64,000 nucleotides of DNA, from contig JAKLGA010000011.1 in assembly GCA_022710975.1 (NCBI GenBank), positions 113,842 through 177,841 of the forward strand, in the 5' to 3' direction. The notes beneath the pieces were generated by a model, which had not been told where the DNA came from, made no database searches, and saw only the letters and a list, made by a program, of their open reading frames with translations. The first letter of the stretch is position 1. Each line of letters starts with the position of its first letter. The translations under genes were made by a program, and so were the position numbers. Shown here piece by piece: positions 1 through 8,619 of this stretch. Origin of the DNA: Myxococcota bacterium (GTDB taxonomy: Bacteria; Myxococcota; B64-G9).

Positions 1-338
1 CCCTCGGTGACCTCGGTCCAGTAGGCCGCGCCGCCCTCGATCGGCGCCACGGTGCCCTCGAAGCCGATGGCGAAGCCGTTCAGCCCGAGCGTCTCGGCCG
101 GCGCCAAGAACACGGGCGCCGTGATGTGGCCGAGCTCGATCATCAGGGACTCGAACCGCCCCTGGGCGCAGTCGATCAAGCACTGGGCGGCGTTCGGGTC
201 CGTGCTGCAGGTGTCCTCGCACTGGCCGCTGAAGTACCGTCCCAGGTTGAAGTCGTACCGCGAGGCCTGGGCGTTCGCCCCGACGAGGCTCGCCAGGAGC
301 CCGGCGGTCACCGCGATGGCGCGAAGTCGGGCGTTCAT
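1..338 (-). CDS. Truncated secreted protein of unknown function
   Basis: The reading frame opens at an ATG ending at 338 and stays open to the left edge, so only the first ~112 residues are present. It begins with a classical Sec signal peptide (Arg at residues 4 and 6, hydrophobic core, Ala-x-Ala-like cleavage near residue 25). The mature part carries four Cys in a short span (CEDTC, then CLIDC), suggesting disulfides in the periplasm or outside the cell. I recognise no family. It is divergent from the repeat lipoprotein at 488, and the 149-base gap between them includes an AT-rich stretch around 363-385 likely to hold promoter elements. The call rests on the signal peptide and uninterrupted frame. 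Confidence 0.6.
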   Translation of the reverse strand, partial: MNARLRAIAVTAGLLASLVGANAQASRYDFNLGRYFSGQCEDTCSTDPNAAQCLIDCAQGRFESLMIELGHITAPVFLAPAETLGLNGFAIGFEGTVAPIEGGAAYWTEVTE

Positions 339-487
339 CCGCGTACCTCTAAGAGCTGGAGAAGAAAAAACAAATGGCCTATTTTGGGGGTCAACCTAGC
401 ACCTGCGTGCCCGATCTGTCAAGGTTTCTGGCCACCCGCCGGAAATTCGGATAGATTCGAGCCCGATCCCCAGGACGGAGGTGGAGC

Positions 488-3322
488 ATGACTGGGCGAG
501 TGTCGACGGAGCTCGTGGCGCTGCTCGGGAGCCTGGCCCTGCTGGCCGGAGCCTGCGGAGGCGGCTCGTACGATCCGGGCGAGAGCACGGCGGCGCTCTG
601 CCAGGATGGCCAGGACAACGACGGCGACGGTGCGAGCGACTGCGACGACAGCGACTGCGCCGGGTTCGTCTTCTGCGGGTCGGGCGGCGAGGGCTCGGCC
701 GTCGCCTGCCAGGACGGCCAGGACAACGACGACGACGGGCGCACCGACTGCGCGGACGCCGACTGCCAGGGGTTCACCTTCTGCCTGCTGGCGGAGGGGG
801 ACGCCGCCGGCTGCCAGGACGGAGAGGACAACGACGCCGACGGGCAGACCGACTGCGACGACCCGGGCTGCCAGGGCTTCGTGTTCTGCGTCCGCGCCGA
901 GGGCGACGCGCTGACCTGCCAGGACGGCCAGGACAACGACGGCGACGGCGCGACCGACTGTGACGACCCCGGCTGCGCCCTGCTGGTGGCCTGCCAGGCG
1001 GCGCGCGAGGACTCCCCCGAGGCCTGCCGGGATTTGACCGACAACGACGGCGACGGGCGCATCGACTGCCTGGACACGGACTGCCAGGGCTTCGTCTTCT
1101 GCATGCCGCCGCGGGAGAATGACGCCAACCTGTGCCGCAACGGCCGGGACGACGACGGCGACGGGAGCGTCGACTGCCTGGACCCGGACTGCCAGGGCTT
1201 CGTCTTCTGCGTCTCGACCACCGAGGACACGCCGATCACCTGCCAGGACCTGGTCGACAACGACGGCGACGGCGCGACCGACTGCGACGACACCGGCTGC
1301 GAGGGCCTGGCGGTCTGCCTCGCCCCGGGCGAGAGCAGCGCGGCGGAGTGCCAGAACCTGGGGGACGACGACGGCGACGGGGACGCGGACTGCGACGACC
1401 CGGGCTGCTGGGCCTGGGGGTTCTGCCAGCACTACAACGGCTACCCGGTGGTGGACTCGTGGGGCGAGACCTGGGACGGCATCGAGCGCGCCCCGCGGCC
1501 CTGGGCCCAGGCCGAGGCGGACTGCCTCGCGCTCGGCGGCCGCCTGCCCACGGCCACCGAGCTGTGGCGCAACCACGCCTCCGGCGGCAGCGGCGATCTC
1601 AGCGACACGAACGCGCAGAACTTCCTGTGGACGCGGGTGCTGAACGCCCAGCCCGGCTGGGCGGTGCTGGTCCGCCTGGGCGACGGGACACTCTCGGCCC
1701 AGGACATGACGGCCGCCGCGCGCTACCGCTGCGTGTGGCCGGACTCCGACGGCGCGGGCTTCGACCAGGCGCGCTGCCACGGCGATCCGGGGGCGGGCTG
1801 CCACGCCTTCGAGCGGTTCTGGAGCGTGGACTCCCGCGACCGCGCGCCGCTCGACTACGCCGCGGCCACCAACGAGTGCGCCTTCCACGGCGCCAGCCTG
1901 CCGGCCTCCTCGGACTGGAGCCGCCTGCTGCGCGGCGGGCTGCCCCACGGCACGAACGCCTGGCTGTGGGTGGGCCGGGCCATCGAGTGGTACAGCGGCG
2001 GGTACGGCAGCCCCCTGGTGCGCTGGACCGATGGCGACGCCGCGGGCTGGTTCTTCTACCAGGGCGGGGCCGGCTACGCCTCCCTGGACACCGGCGGGGC
2101 CAGCCACGCCTTCCGCTGCATCGGCCTGCGCGCGCCCGCGGACTTCGCGCCCCCGGCGCCGCCCGCTTGCAACGGGCCCTGCTTCGCGCTCGACGCCCGG
2201 CGCTCGCCGGTGGTGGCCGACGACGCGGATCGCGCGCCGGCGCGCATCTCCGCGGCCATCGCCGACTGCCGCGACGAGGGCGCGGACCTGCCCACGCTCG
2301 CGGACGCCACCGAGCTCATCCACGCGGGCTGGCCCAACGGCACCGGCATGTGGCTGTGGCTCGTCGAGCCCGAGTACTGGTACGCCGACGGCTACGGCCA
2401 GCCCATCTTCCAGTGGACCGGCGCGGGCAGCCCCCACTGGATCTACGACGGGTCCCGCGGCGCGGTGAGCTGGGGCTACGACGCACGCCCATACCGCTGC
2501 GTGTGGCACGCGCAGGGCCCGGACGTGCCCGCCTGCCAGGCGGGCGAGGTGGCGGTGTGGCGGGACGGGGCCTACGCCTGCCAGGCCGCCGTGGCCGGCA
2601 GCTCGAACGGCCAGGCCTACGTGATCGAGATCGTCGACGACTGGGGCAACGCCTGGGACGGCATCCAGCGCGACGTGCTCGGCTACCCCGAGGCCAGCGC
2701 CCTGTGCGCCGGGCTGGGCGGCAGGCTGCCGACCGCCAGCGAGCTCTTCGCCGTGCGCGCCACCGGCAACCCGCACGACCCCATCGGGGACATCAACGCC
2801 ACCTCCTACCTGTGGACCTCCTCGCCGGTCACCCAGGCCGGGGAGCGCGCCCTGGTGCGCGTCTCCGACGGCGGCGCCAGCCACGCGCCCGAGGCCACCC
2901 CCCAGTACGTCCGCTGCGTGTGGCCCTCCACGCGCGGGGACGTGCTGGCCAACCGCAACTGCTACGGCCCGCCGGGGGACGAGTGCTTCCGCAGCCCGGA
3001 CGGGTTGAGCCTCGACAGCTACGACCGGCCGGCCGTGGACGTGGTCACGGCCGGGCACGAGTGCGCGGCGGTCGGCGGTCACCTGGCGGCCCACCACGAG
3101 CTCGCCGAGCTGGTGCACGCGGGCGCGCCCAACGGCAGCGACGCCTACCTGTGGCTGGACGACTTCGCCTACTGGTACAGCGGCAACTACGGCTACCATC
3201 TGGGGCGCTGGAGCGGCGTGGGCCTGCCGGACTGGGAGTACGACCAGGGGGTGCACGGCGGGGTGGGCTACGGCAGCGACTACCGCCCCTTCCGCTGCGT
3301 CCACGATCGCGCGCTGCGCTGA
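488..3322 (+). CDS. Large lipoprotein: eight Asp/Cys repeats plus DUF1566/C-lectin-like modules
   Basis: 944 residues. The start ATG follows a GGAGG-like site (478-482). A lipoprotein signal ends in a lipobox (LLAGAC), so the protein should be anchored to a membrane. Roughly residues 38-315 hold eight ~35-residue repeats of the form C-x3-x-D-N-D-G-D-G-x2-D-C-x-D-x2-C, like the acidic calcium-binding loops of thrombospondin type 3 or MopE motifs; several end in GFVFC. The remainder has two large duplicated units rich in Trp, Gly and Cys, with the signature GGRLPTATELW or variants, then RCVW. This resembles DUF1566 or formylglycine/C-type-lectin-like folds. The same Asp/Cys motif recurs once in the papain-like lipoprotein at 16315. 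Function is unknown; a calcium-dependent adhesin or surface-binding role is inference. Confidence 0.8.
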   Translation: MTGRVSTELVALLGSLALLAGACGGGSYDPGESTAALCQDGQDNDGDGASDCDDSDCAGFVFCGSGGEGSAVACQDGQDNDDDGRTDCADADCQGFTFCLLAEGDAAGCQDGEDNDADGQTDCDDPGCQGFVFCVRAEGDALTCQDGQDNDGDGATDCDDPGCALLVACQAAREDSPEACRDLTDNDGDGRIDCLDTDCQGFVFCMPPRENDANLCRNGRDDDGDGSVDCLDPDCQGFVFCVSTTEDTPITCQDLVDNDGDGATDCDDTGCEGLAVCLAPGESSAAECQNLGDDDGDGDADCDDPGCWAWGFCQHYNGYPVVDSWGETWDGIERAPRPWAQAEADCLALGGRLPTATELWRNHASGGSGDLSDTNAQNFLWTRVLNAQPGWAVLVRLGDGTLSAQDMTAAARYRCVWPDSDGAGFDQARCHGDPGAGCHAFERFWSVDSRDRAPLDYAAATNECAFHGASLPASSDWSRLLRGGLPHGTNAWLWVGRAIEWYSGGYGSPLVRWTDGDAAGWFFYQGGAGYASLDTGGASHAFRCIGLRAPADFAPPAPPACNGPCFALDARRSPVVADDADRAPARISAAIADCRDEGADLPTLADATELIHAGWPNGTGMWLWLVEPEYWYADGYGQPIFQWTGAGSPHWIYDGSRGAVSWGYDARPYRCVWHAQGPDVPACQAGEVAVWRDGAYACQAAVAGSSNGQAYVIEIVDDWGNAWDGIQRDVLGYPEASALCAGLGGRLPTASELFAVRATGNPHDPIGDINATSYLWTSSPVTQAGERALVRVSDGGASHAPEATPQYVRCVWPSTRGDVLANRNCYGPPGDECFRSPDGLSLDSYDRPAVDVVTAGHECAAVGGHLAAHHELAELVHAGAPNGSDAYLWLDDFAYWYSGNYGYHLGRWSGVGLPDWEYDQGVHGGVGYGSDYRPFRCVHDRALR

Positions 3323-3333
3323 GCCCTGGCGCC

Positions 3334-4347
3334 ATGCCTGCCTCTCCCGACGCGCCGCCGGGCGCCATGCTGCTGGCCGCGGGCTTCGGCACCCGGCTGC
3401 GGCCGCTGACGCTCGAGCTCCCCAAGCCGCTCGTCCCGGTGGCCACCCGGCCGCTGGCCGAGTACGGCCTGCGGCTGCTCGAGCGGGCCGGGGCGCGGCG
3501 GGTGGTGGTGAACCTGCACCACCTGGGCGAGCAGCTCCCGGCCGCGCTCGGCGCGCGCCTGGGGGGCCTGGAGCTGGTGTACTCGCCGGAGCAGGAGCTC
3601 CTGGGCACCGGCGGCGGGCTGGTGCGCGCGCGGGGGGAGCTCGGCGGCGGGACCGTCCTGGTGGTGAACGGCGACGTGCTGTGCGCCGCGGAGCTCGGGG
3701 TGCTGCTCGCCGCGCACCGGGCGCGCGGGGCCGCGGCCAGCCTGCTGGTGCGCCCGCTGCCGGCGGGCTCCGGCTTCACCCCGCTCGCGGTGGACGGCGC
3801 GGGGCGCCTGCGCGGGCTGGGCGACTGGCGGCCCGGCCGGGCGCGGGCGGCGCGCGGGGCCACGCGCCCGATGATGTTCTGCGGGCTGTACGCGTTCGAG
3901 CCCGCGCTGTTCGACTTCCTGCCCGCCGCGGGCCCGGCCTGCGTGGTCGAGCAGGGCTTCAAGCCCATGCTGGAGGCCGGGCTCGAGATCGCGGCTGTGG
4001 AGGAGCGCGGGCCGTGGTTCGACCTGGGCACCCCGCGGGCCTACCTGGAGGCGAACCTCGAGCTGCTGTCCGGCCGGCTGCGGCTCGGGCAGCTCGACGC
4101 GCTGGCCGAGGCCGTGGCGCGTGGCGCCACCCTCTCGCCTCCGGGCGTGCTGGTGGAGGCCGGGGCCGAGCTGGGGGCCGGGGTGCGGCTGGGGCCCCTG
4201 GTGGCCGTGGGCCGGGGCGCGCGGGTGGGGGCGGGCGCCGCGCTCAGCCGCGCGGTGGTGTGGCCCGGGGCCGAGGTGCCGCCCGGCGCGCGGCTCGACG
4301 GCGTGGTCGTCCACCGCGGCGGGGTGCTCCGCGCGCTGCCGGCCTGA
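3334..4347 (+). CDS. Sugar-1-phosphate nucleotidyltransferase (mannose-1-P guanylyltransferase-like)
   Basis: 337 residues. The N-terminal Rossmann-like nucleotidyltransferase domain shows the signature LAAGFGTRLRPLT followed by PKPLVPV (pyrophosphorylase motif and the sugar-phosphate Lys), then LGTGGGL and VVNGDVL, the Asp of which binds the metal. The family condenses a sugar-1-phosphate with NTP to give NDP-sugar and pyrophosphate in the cytoplasm, for LPS or exopolysaccharide synthesis. After about residue 250 the sequence has Gly/Ala/Val hexapeptide-like periodicity, consistent with a short left-handed beta-helix tail. The ATG lies 11 bases after the upstream stop and lacks a strong ribosome binding site. 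The exact sugar and nucleotide cannot be told from sequence. Confidence 0.85.
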   Translation: MPASPDAPPGAMLLAAGFGTRLRPLTLELPKPLVPVATRPLAEYGLRLLERAGARRVVVNLHHLGEQLPAALGARLGGLELVYSPEQELLGTGGGLVRARGELGGGTVLVVNGDVLCAAELGVLLAAHRARGAAASLLVRPLPAGSGFTPLAVDGAGRLRGLGDWRPGRARAARGATRPMMFCGLYAFEPALFDFLPAAGPACVVEQGFKPMLEAGLEIAAVEERGPWFDLGTPRAYLEANLELLSGRLRLGQLDALAEAVARGATLSPPGVLVEAGAELGAGVRLGPLVAVGRGARVGAGAALSRAVVWPGAEVPPGARLDGVVVHRGGVLRALPA

Positions 4348-4365
4348 GCTGTCGGGGGCGGGCGG

Positions 4366-5136
4366 TCAGGCCTCGACGACGCGGGCGATCACCGTGGTGA
4401 TATTGTCCACCCCGCCGTTCTTGTTGGCCTCTTCGATCAGCTTCTGGGCGATGGCCTGCAGGTCCGAGTTGGCCTTGATGATCTCCAGCATGCGCGGGTC
4501 GGGCACCATGCCGCTCAGGCCGTCCGAGCACGCCAGGTACAGGTCGCCCTGCTCGGCCAGGTGGCGCGAGAGATCGACCAGCACCGTGTCCTTCATGCCC
4601 AGGGCCCGCACGATGACGTTCTTGTGCGGGAAGTTGGCGATCTCGTCCTCGGTCAGCTTGCGCGCCTTGATGTAGTCGTTCAGCAGCGAGTGATCCTCGG
4701 TGAGTTGGCTGAGCTGCCCGTTGCGCACCAGGTACACACGCGAGTCACCGACGTGGGCGATGAGCGCGTTGCCGTCCACGAAGTTCATGCCCGCCAGCGT
4801 CGTGCCCATGCCGCGGTAGCGGGCCTCGCGCTGGGCGGCCTCGTGGATGCGGAGGTTGGCCAGCTTGACCGACATGATGAAGCGGTTCTCGTCGTAGGGC
4901 CGGTTCTTGTCGATCTTGTAGGGCCAGGTGATTTCCTCGTCCTGGCGGGTCGCCTTGAAGAAGTTGGCGATGGCCTCGACCGCGATCTGGCTGGCGATCT
5001 CGCCGGAGGCGTGGCCGCCCATGCCGTCGGCCACCAGGAAGAGCTGCTCCTCCGGGAGGGTGAGCAGGTTGTCCTCGTTGTGGGTACGTTTCATACCCAC
5101 GTTGGTCAGGCCGGCGTGCTGGACGCGAAATGGCAT
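4366..5136 (-). CDS. PP2C-family serine/threonine protein phosphatase (Stp1/PrpC type)
   Basis: 256 residues from the chosen ATG. All PP2C landmarks are present: RTHNED near the start, VADGMGGHASGE (metal-binding Asp-Gly), GMGTT, GDSRVYL, DHS, SDGLSG and the late DNIT. This stand-alone cytoplasmic phosphatase reverses Ser/Thr kinase signalling; the partner kinase is not in the window. A longer frame begins at 5169, but that start falls inside a good promoter (-10 at 5161-5166), so the ATG at 5136, which gives the typical family N-terminus, is preferred. The gene follows nrfHA on the same strand but appears to have its own promoter. Confidence 0.93.
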   Translation of the reverse strand: MPFRVQHAGLTNVGMKRTHNEDNLLTLPEEQLFLVADGMGGHASGEIASQIAVEAIANFFKATRQDEEITWPYKIDKNRPYDENRFIMSVKLANLRIHEAAQREARYRGMGTTLAGMNFVDGNALIAHVGDSRVYLVRNGQLSQLTEDHSLLNDYIKARKLTEDEIANFPHKNVIVRALGMKDTVLVDLSRHLAEQGDLYLACSDGLSGMVPDPRMLEIIKANSDLQAIAQKLIEEANKNGGVDNITTVIARVVEA

Positions 5137-5160
5137 GCTTTGGGTGGCTCCACCGGCACC

Positions 5161-5189
5161 TGTTAGCACGCGCCCGAGCGCCTAGTCAA
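5161..5189 (-). promoter_or_regulatory. Sigma70-type promoter for the PP2C gene
   Basis: On the minus strand there is a -35 TTGACT (5184-5189), a 17-base spacer and a -10 CTAACA (5161-5166), placing transcription start about 15-20 bases upstream of the ATG at 5136. This argues against the longer start at 5169. Based on motif match and spacing only. Confidence 0.5.
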
Positions 5190-5231
5190 GTCGGCGGCCG
5201 GGAGCATTTTTTGGTCCGGGCGGTCGGCCGA

Positions 5232-6665
5232 TCACGGCGAGGCCGGGGCCGGCGGGGGCGCCACGCCCAGAAGGTCGATGGGCTGGTTCTGCACGAAGGC
5301 CTGGGCCACCGCCCAGGCCTTCTCGCGGGTGGACACGTCCGGGTGGCGGGGCGGGCTCGAGATGCCCTTCTGGGCCAGCAGCCGGGCGCACACCAGGCGC
5401 GCCTGCTGGGCGAGATCCACGCCGTCGGCCAGGACGCGCATGCTCTCCTGGGGCGAGTGGAAGCCCATGCCGTTGTTGGCCGCGATGAAGTCCCAGCGGA
5501 ACTGCGCCTGGCGCACCAGCCTGCGCGCCTCGGCCAGGCCGGCCTCGTCGGCGCCCGCCTGGGCGGCCGCGCCGACGTCGAAGTGGGCCGCCACCAGGGC
5601 GTCCTCCACCTTGAGCTTGAGCGCGGCCACCTTGCCCTGGATGGCCTCCACGCGCGCCTTGACCTCCTCCTCGCTCCAGCGGTGGCAGACCGCGCACGAG
5701 TTGGCGATGTCGAGCAGTGGGCTCTGCACGTGGTGGTTGGTGTACTTCAGCGCCCCCTCGGTCCGGTAGGGCATGTGGCAGTCGGCGCAGGTCACCCCGC
5801 GGTAGGCGTGGATGCCCGTGGCCCACAGCTCGTAGTCCGGGTGCTGGGCCTTGAGGATGGGCGTCTTGGACACGGGGTGCACGAAGTCCACGTGCCCGTT
5901 GCCCTCGTAGGTGGCCAGCATCTGCTCGACCGCCATGCCCTGCTGCCAGGGGAAGGTCAGGTAGGTCTTGTCCTTGAAGAAGTACTCCACGTGGCACTGG
6001 CCGCACACCAGGGCGCGCATCTCCTGGTGGCTGGCCTGATCGATGGACTTGCCCTGGGCCTGGAAGGCCTCGCGCAGCGCCGGCCGGGTGATGCGCAGGT
6101 TCATGCTGACCGGGTCGTGGCAGTCCTGGCAGCCGATGGGGTGCTTGATGTCCTGCTTCAGCTCGTGGAAGGGGGTCTTGTAGAACTCCGCCACCCCGAG
6201 CTTGGCCATCAGCCGCGGCACGTCGGTGCTCTTGCAGGTCATGCAGGTGCCGACCGTGGCCGGGTTCGCGGTGCGCTTGGTGCCGGTCACGTCCTCGACC
6301 GCGTGGTAGTGGCCGCGCGCCTGGCGGTACTCGACGCTGAAGGGGTAGCCGGCGAACAGGATCACCAGGCGCGGGTCCTCGTCCAGGTAGTCGCGCGGCA
6401 CCGAGCCGCCGTAGAGGGTGGTGCTCGTGTCCTGCTTGGTCGCCAGGTAGGACTCGTACTCGAAGGGGTAGTTCTCGCCCCACCTGGCGTTGTCCGGCTC
6501 CCACTCGGGCAGCGGCTTCAGCACCAGGGCGGGGCGCTGGTGCTCCCAGCGGCGCTCCATGATGGACGAGGCCAGCAGGCCCACCAGCACCACCACCGCG
6601 GCCAGCAGCAGCGCGATCAGCGGGCCGGCCCAGCGGCGGCGCTTCGGCAAGGCGGTCTCGGTCAT
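5232..6665 (-). CDS. nrfA: Pentaheme cytochrome c nitrite reductase, catalytic subunit NrfA
   Basis: 477 residues. Five heme-binding motifs are visible: CMTCK at residues 141-145, whose Lys ligand marks the catalytic heme of NrfA, then CQDCH, CGQCH, CADCH and CAVCH. A single N-terminal transmembrane or uncleaved signal segment (about residues 13-33) sends the protein to the periplasm. NrfA reduces nitrite to ammonium with six electrons (dissimilatory ammonification). It lies 25 bases downstream of nrfH, with a GGAGG site ahead of its ATG, so the two form an nrfHA operon as in Desulfovibrio and Wolinella. No nitrate reductase is present here, so respiratory use of external nitrite or nitrite detoxification are both possible. 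Confidence 0.96.
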   Translation of the reverse strand: MTETALPKRRRWAGPLIALLLAAVVVLVGLLASSIMERRWEHQRPALVLKPLPEWEPDNARWGENYPFEYESYLATKQDTSTTLYGGSVPRDYLDEDPRLVILFAGYPFSVEYRQARGHYHAVEDVTGTKRTANPATVGTCMTCKSTDVPRLMAKLGVAEFYKTPFHELKQDIKHPIGCQDCHDPVSMNLRITRPALREAFQAQGKSIDQASHQEMRALVCGQCHVEYFFKDKTYLTFPWQQGMAVEQMLATYEGNGHVDFVHPVSKTPILKAQHPDYELWATGIHAYRGVTCADCHMPYRTEGALKYTNHHVQSPLLDIANSCAVCHRWSEEEVKARVEAIQGKVAALKLKVEDALVAAHFDVGAAAQAGADEAGLAEARRLVRQAQFRWDFIAANNGMGFHSPQESMRVLADGVDLAQQARLVCARLLAQKGISSPPRHPDVSTREKAWAVAQAFVQNQPIDLLGVAPPPAPASP

Positions 6666-6690
6666 CGCGGGGTCCCTCCTCGGAGCCGGT

Positions 6691-7260
6691 TCAATCCATC
6701 CAGCCGAGCCCGGCCGACGGCAGCGCGGGCCGGAGCACGTGGGGCGAGGCCGACAGGCTGCGCGCCCGGCCGTGCACGTTGTGGTGGCAGGTCCAGCACG
6801 GCCGCTCGTCCACCCCGGCCAGCCGGATCGCGCCGAACATCTCTGCGTGGCAGCGCAGGCAGTTGCCCTGCACCACGTGGCGGGCGGCCGCCGACAGCTC
6901 GAGCACCTGGGGCTCGAGCCGGAGGGTGAACAGGGTCGCGTGGCGCATGCCGTCGCGGGCCTTGAAGGCCGCCATGGCGATGGGGTTGGTGTGCGGCACG
7001 TGGCAGTCGTTGCACACCGTGGCCCGGCCGTGGCTGCCGCGCTCCCAGGAGGCGTAGGCGTCCGTCATCACGTGGCAGTTGATGCAGGCGGCCGGATCGT
7101 CCGACAGGTAGGCGGCCGCGTTGGCCATGCGCGCGGTCCACAGCCCGAGCCCCGCCGCCACCCCCGCCAGCGCGAACACGATCAGGCGCCAGCGGAAGGG
7201 CAACCACTCGAGCAGGCAGAAGGACAGCCAGCCTCCCTGGGATGCCGGTGCGTCGCTCAT
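6691..7260 (-). CDS. nrfH: Tetraheme menaquinol dehydrogenase NrfH (NapC/NirT family)
   Basis: 189 residues. One N-terminal membrane anchor (about residues 25-45) is followed by four heme motifs: CINCH, CNDCH, CLRCH and CWTCH. In the family it oxidises menaquinol in the membrane and passes electrons to NrfA in the periplasm. The partner nrfA follows after 25 bases. The start is ambiguous: the ATG at 7260 is chosen, with an in-frame GTG at 7269 as the alternative. A weak promoter-like pair (TTGAGC at 7292-7297 and GATACC at 7270-7275 on the minus strand, 16-base spacer) would favour 7260. Confidence 0.93.
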   Translation of the reverse strand: MSDAPASQGGWLSFCLLEWLPFRWRLIVFALAGVAAGLGLWTARMANAAAYLSDDPAACINCHVMTDAYASWERGSHGRATVCNDCHVPHTNPIAMAAFKARDGMRHATLFTLRLEPQVLELSAAARHVVQGNCLRCHAEMFGAIRLAGVDERPCWTCHHNVHGRARSLSASPHVLRPALPSAGLGWMD

Positions 7261-7354
7261 CGACCCCACGGTATCCAGAGGCCCGCGCGGAGCTCAAGCC
7301 TTTTCTGGCGGATTCAGACCATGATCGAGTCCGGATTCCGGAATGGTCGCGGAG

Positions 7355-7383
7355 TTGACGCGCTGGGTCCGCAGGGATTAGGC
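7355..7383 (+). promoter_or_regulatory. Putative promoter of the 7422 lipoprotein gene
   Basis: The -35 TTGACG (7355-7360) and -10 TTAGGC (7378-7383) are separated by 17 bases. The expected transcription start is near 7390, just before an inverted repeat and the ribosome binding site at 7411. The -10 match is imperfect. Confidence 0.35.
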
Positions 7384-7391
7384 ATGGGGAA

Positions 7392-7405
7392 ATCTCCCTG
7401 GAGAT
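7392..7405. promoter_or_regulatory. Perfect inverted repeat (operator-like or 5'-UTR hairpin)
   Basis: ATCTCC at 7392-7397 and GGAGAT at 7400-7405 are perfect inverse complements separated by CT. The element sits at the predicted start of the transcript and six bases upstream of the GGAGG ribosome binding site (7411-7415). It could be a repressor site or a small hairpin that affects translation. Confidence 0.35.
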
Positions 7406-7421
7406 GAAAAGGAGGATGGGA

Positions 7422-8210
7422 ATGAGGACCGTGAAGGCCCTGTGTGCCGGCGCGCTCGGGATCGCGGTGGTGTGCGCTACGCTCGGGGGATGCGGCTACT
7501 ACCCGACACCGCTGTCCATGTCGATGTCCAAGTTCGTGCACGATCCGGAGGACCCCGCGCCGCCGGGCGGGGACGCGCCCGCCGCGGCGGCGACCGCGAA
7601 GAAGGGCCGGGTCGGGGTGGGCACGGGGCTGGCCATCATTGGAGTGGAGGACAACGAGTCGACGGACGGCGGCGATGACGCGCTGGACACCTCCCTGTAC
7701 CTGTTCCCGGTGGAGGGCGGTGGGTCCTTCTGGCTGCACCGCAACTACGATCTCACCGTGTCGCTGCACTCGGGCGGGATGCTGGCGCTGGAAGGGGTGG
7801 TCACCTTCCCCCTGGGAGGTGCGCGTCTGGGGTTGATCCACGGCGTGGGGCTGGGGCTCATGGGGCAGGACCCCGACGGCGACCAGGGCTGGAACGGATT
7901 CCTGCAGATGGGCTGCTCGGCGGGCGCGGTCCTCCAGTTCGACGTGTCGCGCTCGGGCTCCTTCTTCCTCGGGGCGAAGTACGCCTTCTCGCACCAGGAG
8001 CCGGTCGGCGACGAGGGTGAGGACGAGGAGGACGAAGCCCTCGATACCCACTTCGCCACTGTCGGGCTGGGCTACGCGGTGCTGCTCGGCTCCCTCCGGC
8101 TCACGCCGGAGTTCGCGTTCGCCTATGGTTCGATGAATACCGAGGGTGTGAGCCGCAGCGTGGACCTGTGGTACTTCGTCCCCTCCATCTCGCTGGCCGG
8201 GGCGTTCTAG
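7422..8210 (+). CDS. Lipoprotein with beta-barrel-like body, function unknown
   Basis: 262 residues. The frame is open from an ATG at 7404, but GGAGG at 7411-7415 lies six bases before the ATG at 7422, which gives a standard lipoprotein signal ending in the lipobox LGGC. The mature protein has alternating hydrophobic/Gly-rich strands typical of small outer-membrane barrels and ends in Phe. A strongly acidic loop (EDEEDEA) sits near residue 210. No family is recognised. It converges with the Cys-rich lipoprotein at 8215, with four bases between the stop codons. Confidence 0.7.
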   Translation: MRTVKALCAGALGIAVVCATLGGCGYYPTPLSMSMSKFVHDPEDPAPPGGDAPAAAATAKKGRVGVGTGLAIIGVEDNESTDGGDDALDTSLYLFPVEGGGSFWLHRNYDLTVSLHSGGMLALEGVVTFPLGGARLGLIHGVGLGLMGQDPDGDQGWNGFLQMGCSAGAVLQFDVSRSGSFFLGAKYAFSHQEPVGDEGEDEEDEALDTHFATVGLGYAVLLGSLRLTPEFAFAYGSMNTEGVSRSVDLWYFVPSISLAGAF

Positions 8211-8214
8211 GCGC

Positions 8215-8547
8215 TCAGCCGCAGGCGGACAGGCAGCCGTTCAGCGCGCTGAAGAAGCTGTCGCAGCCGCCGCACTCCGTGCTGGAGCCGATGCCGGACA
8301 GGCAATCGAGCGCGTCCTCGAACTGGCCGGTGCAGCCGCAGTTCCCGGCCGACACCCTCATGTCGTTGCAGCCGGTGATGGCCTCGCTCTGGCTGACGGC
8401 CGTGCCGTTGACCGTCATGGTGCAGCCCTCGCCGTAGAGGTGGTTCATGGCCGACGCGCAGGTCGGCGCGTCCTCGCCGCAGGCGGCGAAGCTCAGGGCC
8501 AGGGTGGCGACGACCAGGCAGGCGAGGATGGTGGTGATCTTGTTCAC
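8215..8547 (-). CDS. Small Cys-rich lipoprotein
   Basis: 110 residues from a GTG at 8547, preceded by AAGGAGGGA at good spacing; a longer frame to 8598 lacks this support. The signal peptide ends in the lipobox SFAAC. The mature part has about ten Cys, several in pairs such as CGC and CGGC, suggesting a disulfide-stabilised periplasmic or surface domain. I do not recognise the family. Similar short Cys-rich lipoproteins are common in myxobacteria. Confidence 0.7.
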   Translation of the reverse strand: MNKITTILACLVVATLALSFAACGEDAPTCASAMNHLYGEGCTMTVNGTAVSQSEAITGCNDMRVSAGNCGCTGQFEDALDCLSGIGSSTECGGCDSFFSALNGCLSACG

Positions 8548-8619
8548 GGGCTCCCTCCTTGGGGTGATGGTGGTTCGCGAGCGAGCGGAAGCTAGCACCG
8601 GACCCGGGCCGCGCGCAAG

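Noticed and set aside
419..3304. 961-residue minus-strand open frame antisense to the repeat lipoprotein
   Set aside because: Its composition is Ala/Val/Arg/Gly-biased with no domain, start site or membrane pattern. It mirrors the GC-rich third codon positions of the real gene on the other strand.
3045..4314. Minus-strand frames opposite the nucleotidyltransferase
   Set aside because: They are antisense to a gene with clear catalytic motifs and contain no recognisable domain.
5137..5169. Longer start for the PP2C phosphatase
   Set aside because: The region contains the likely -10 element of its promoter, and family members begin at the MPFRV-like residue.
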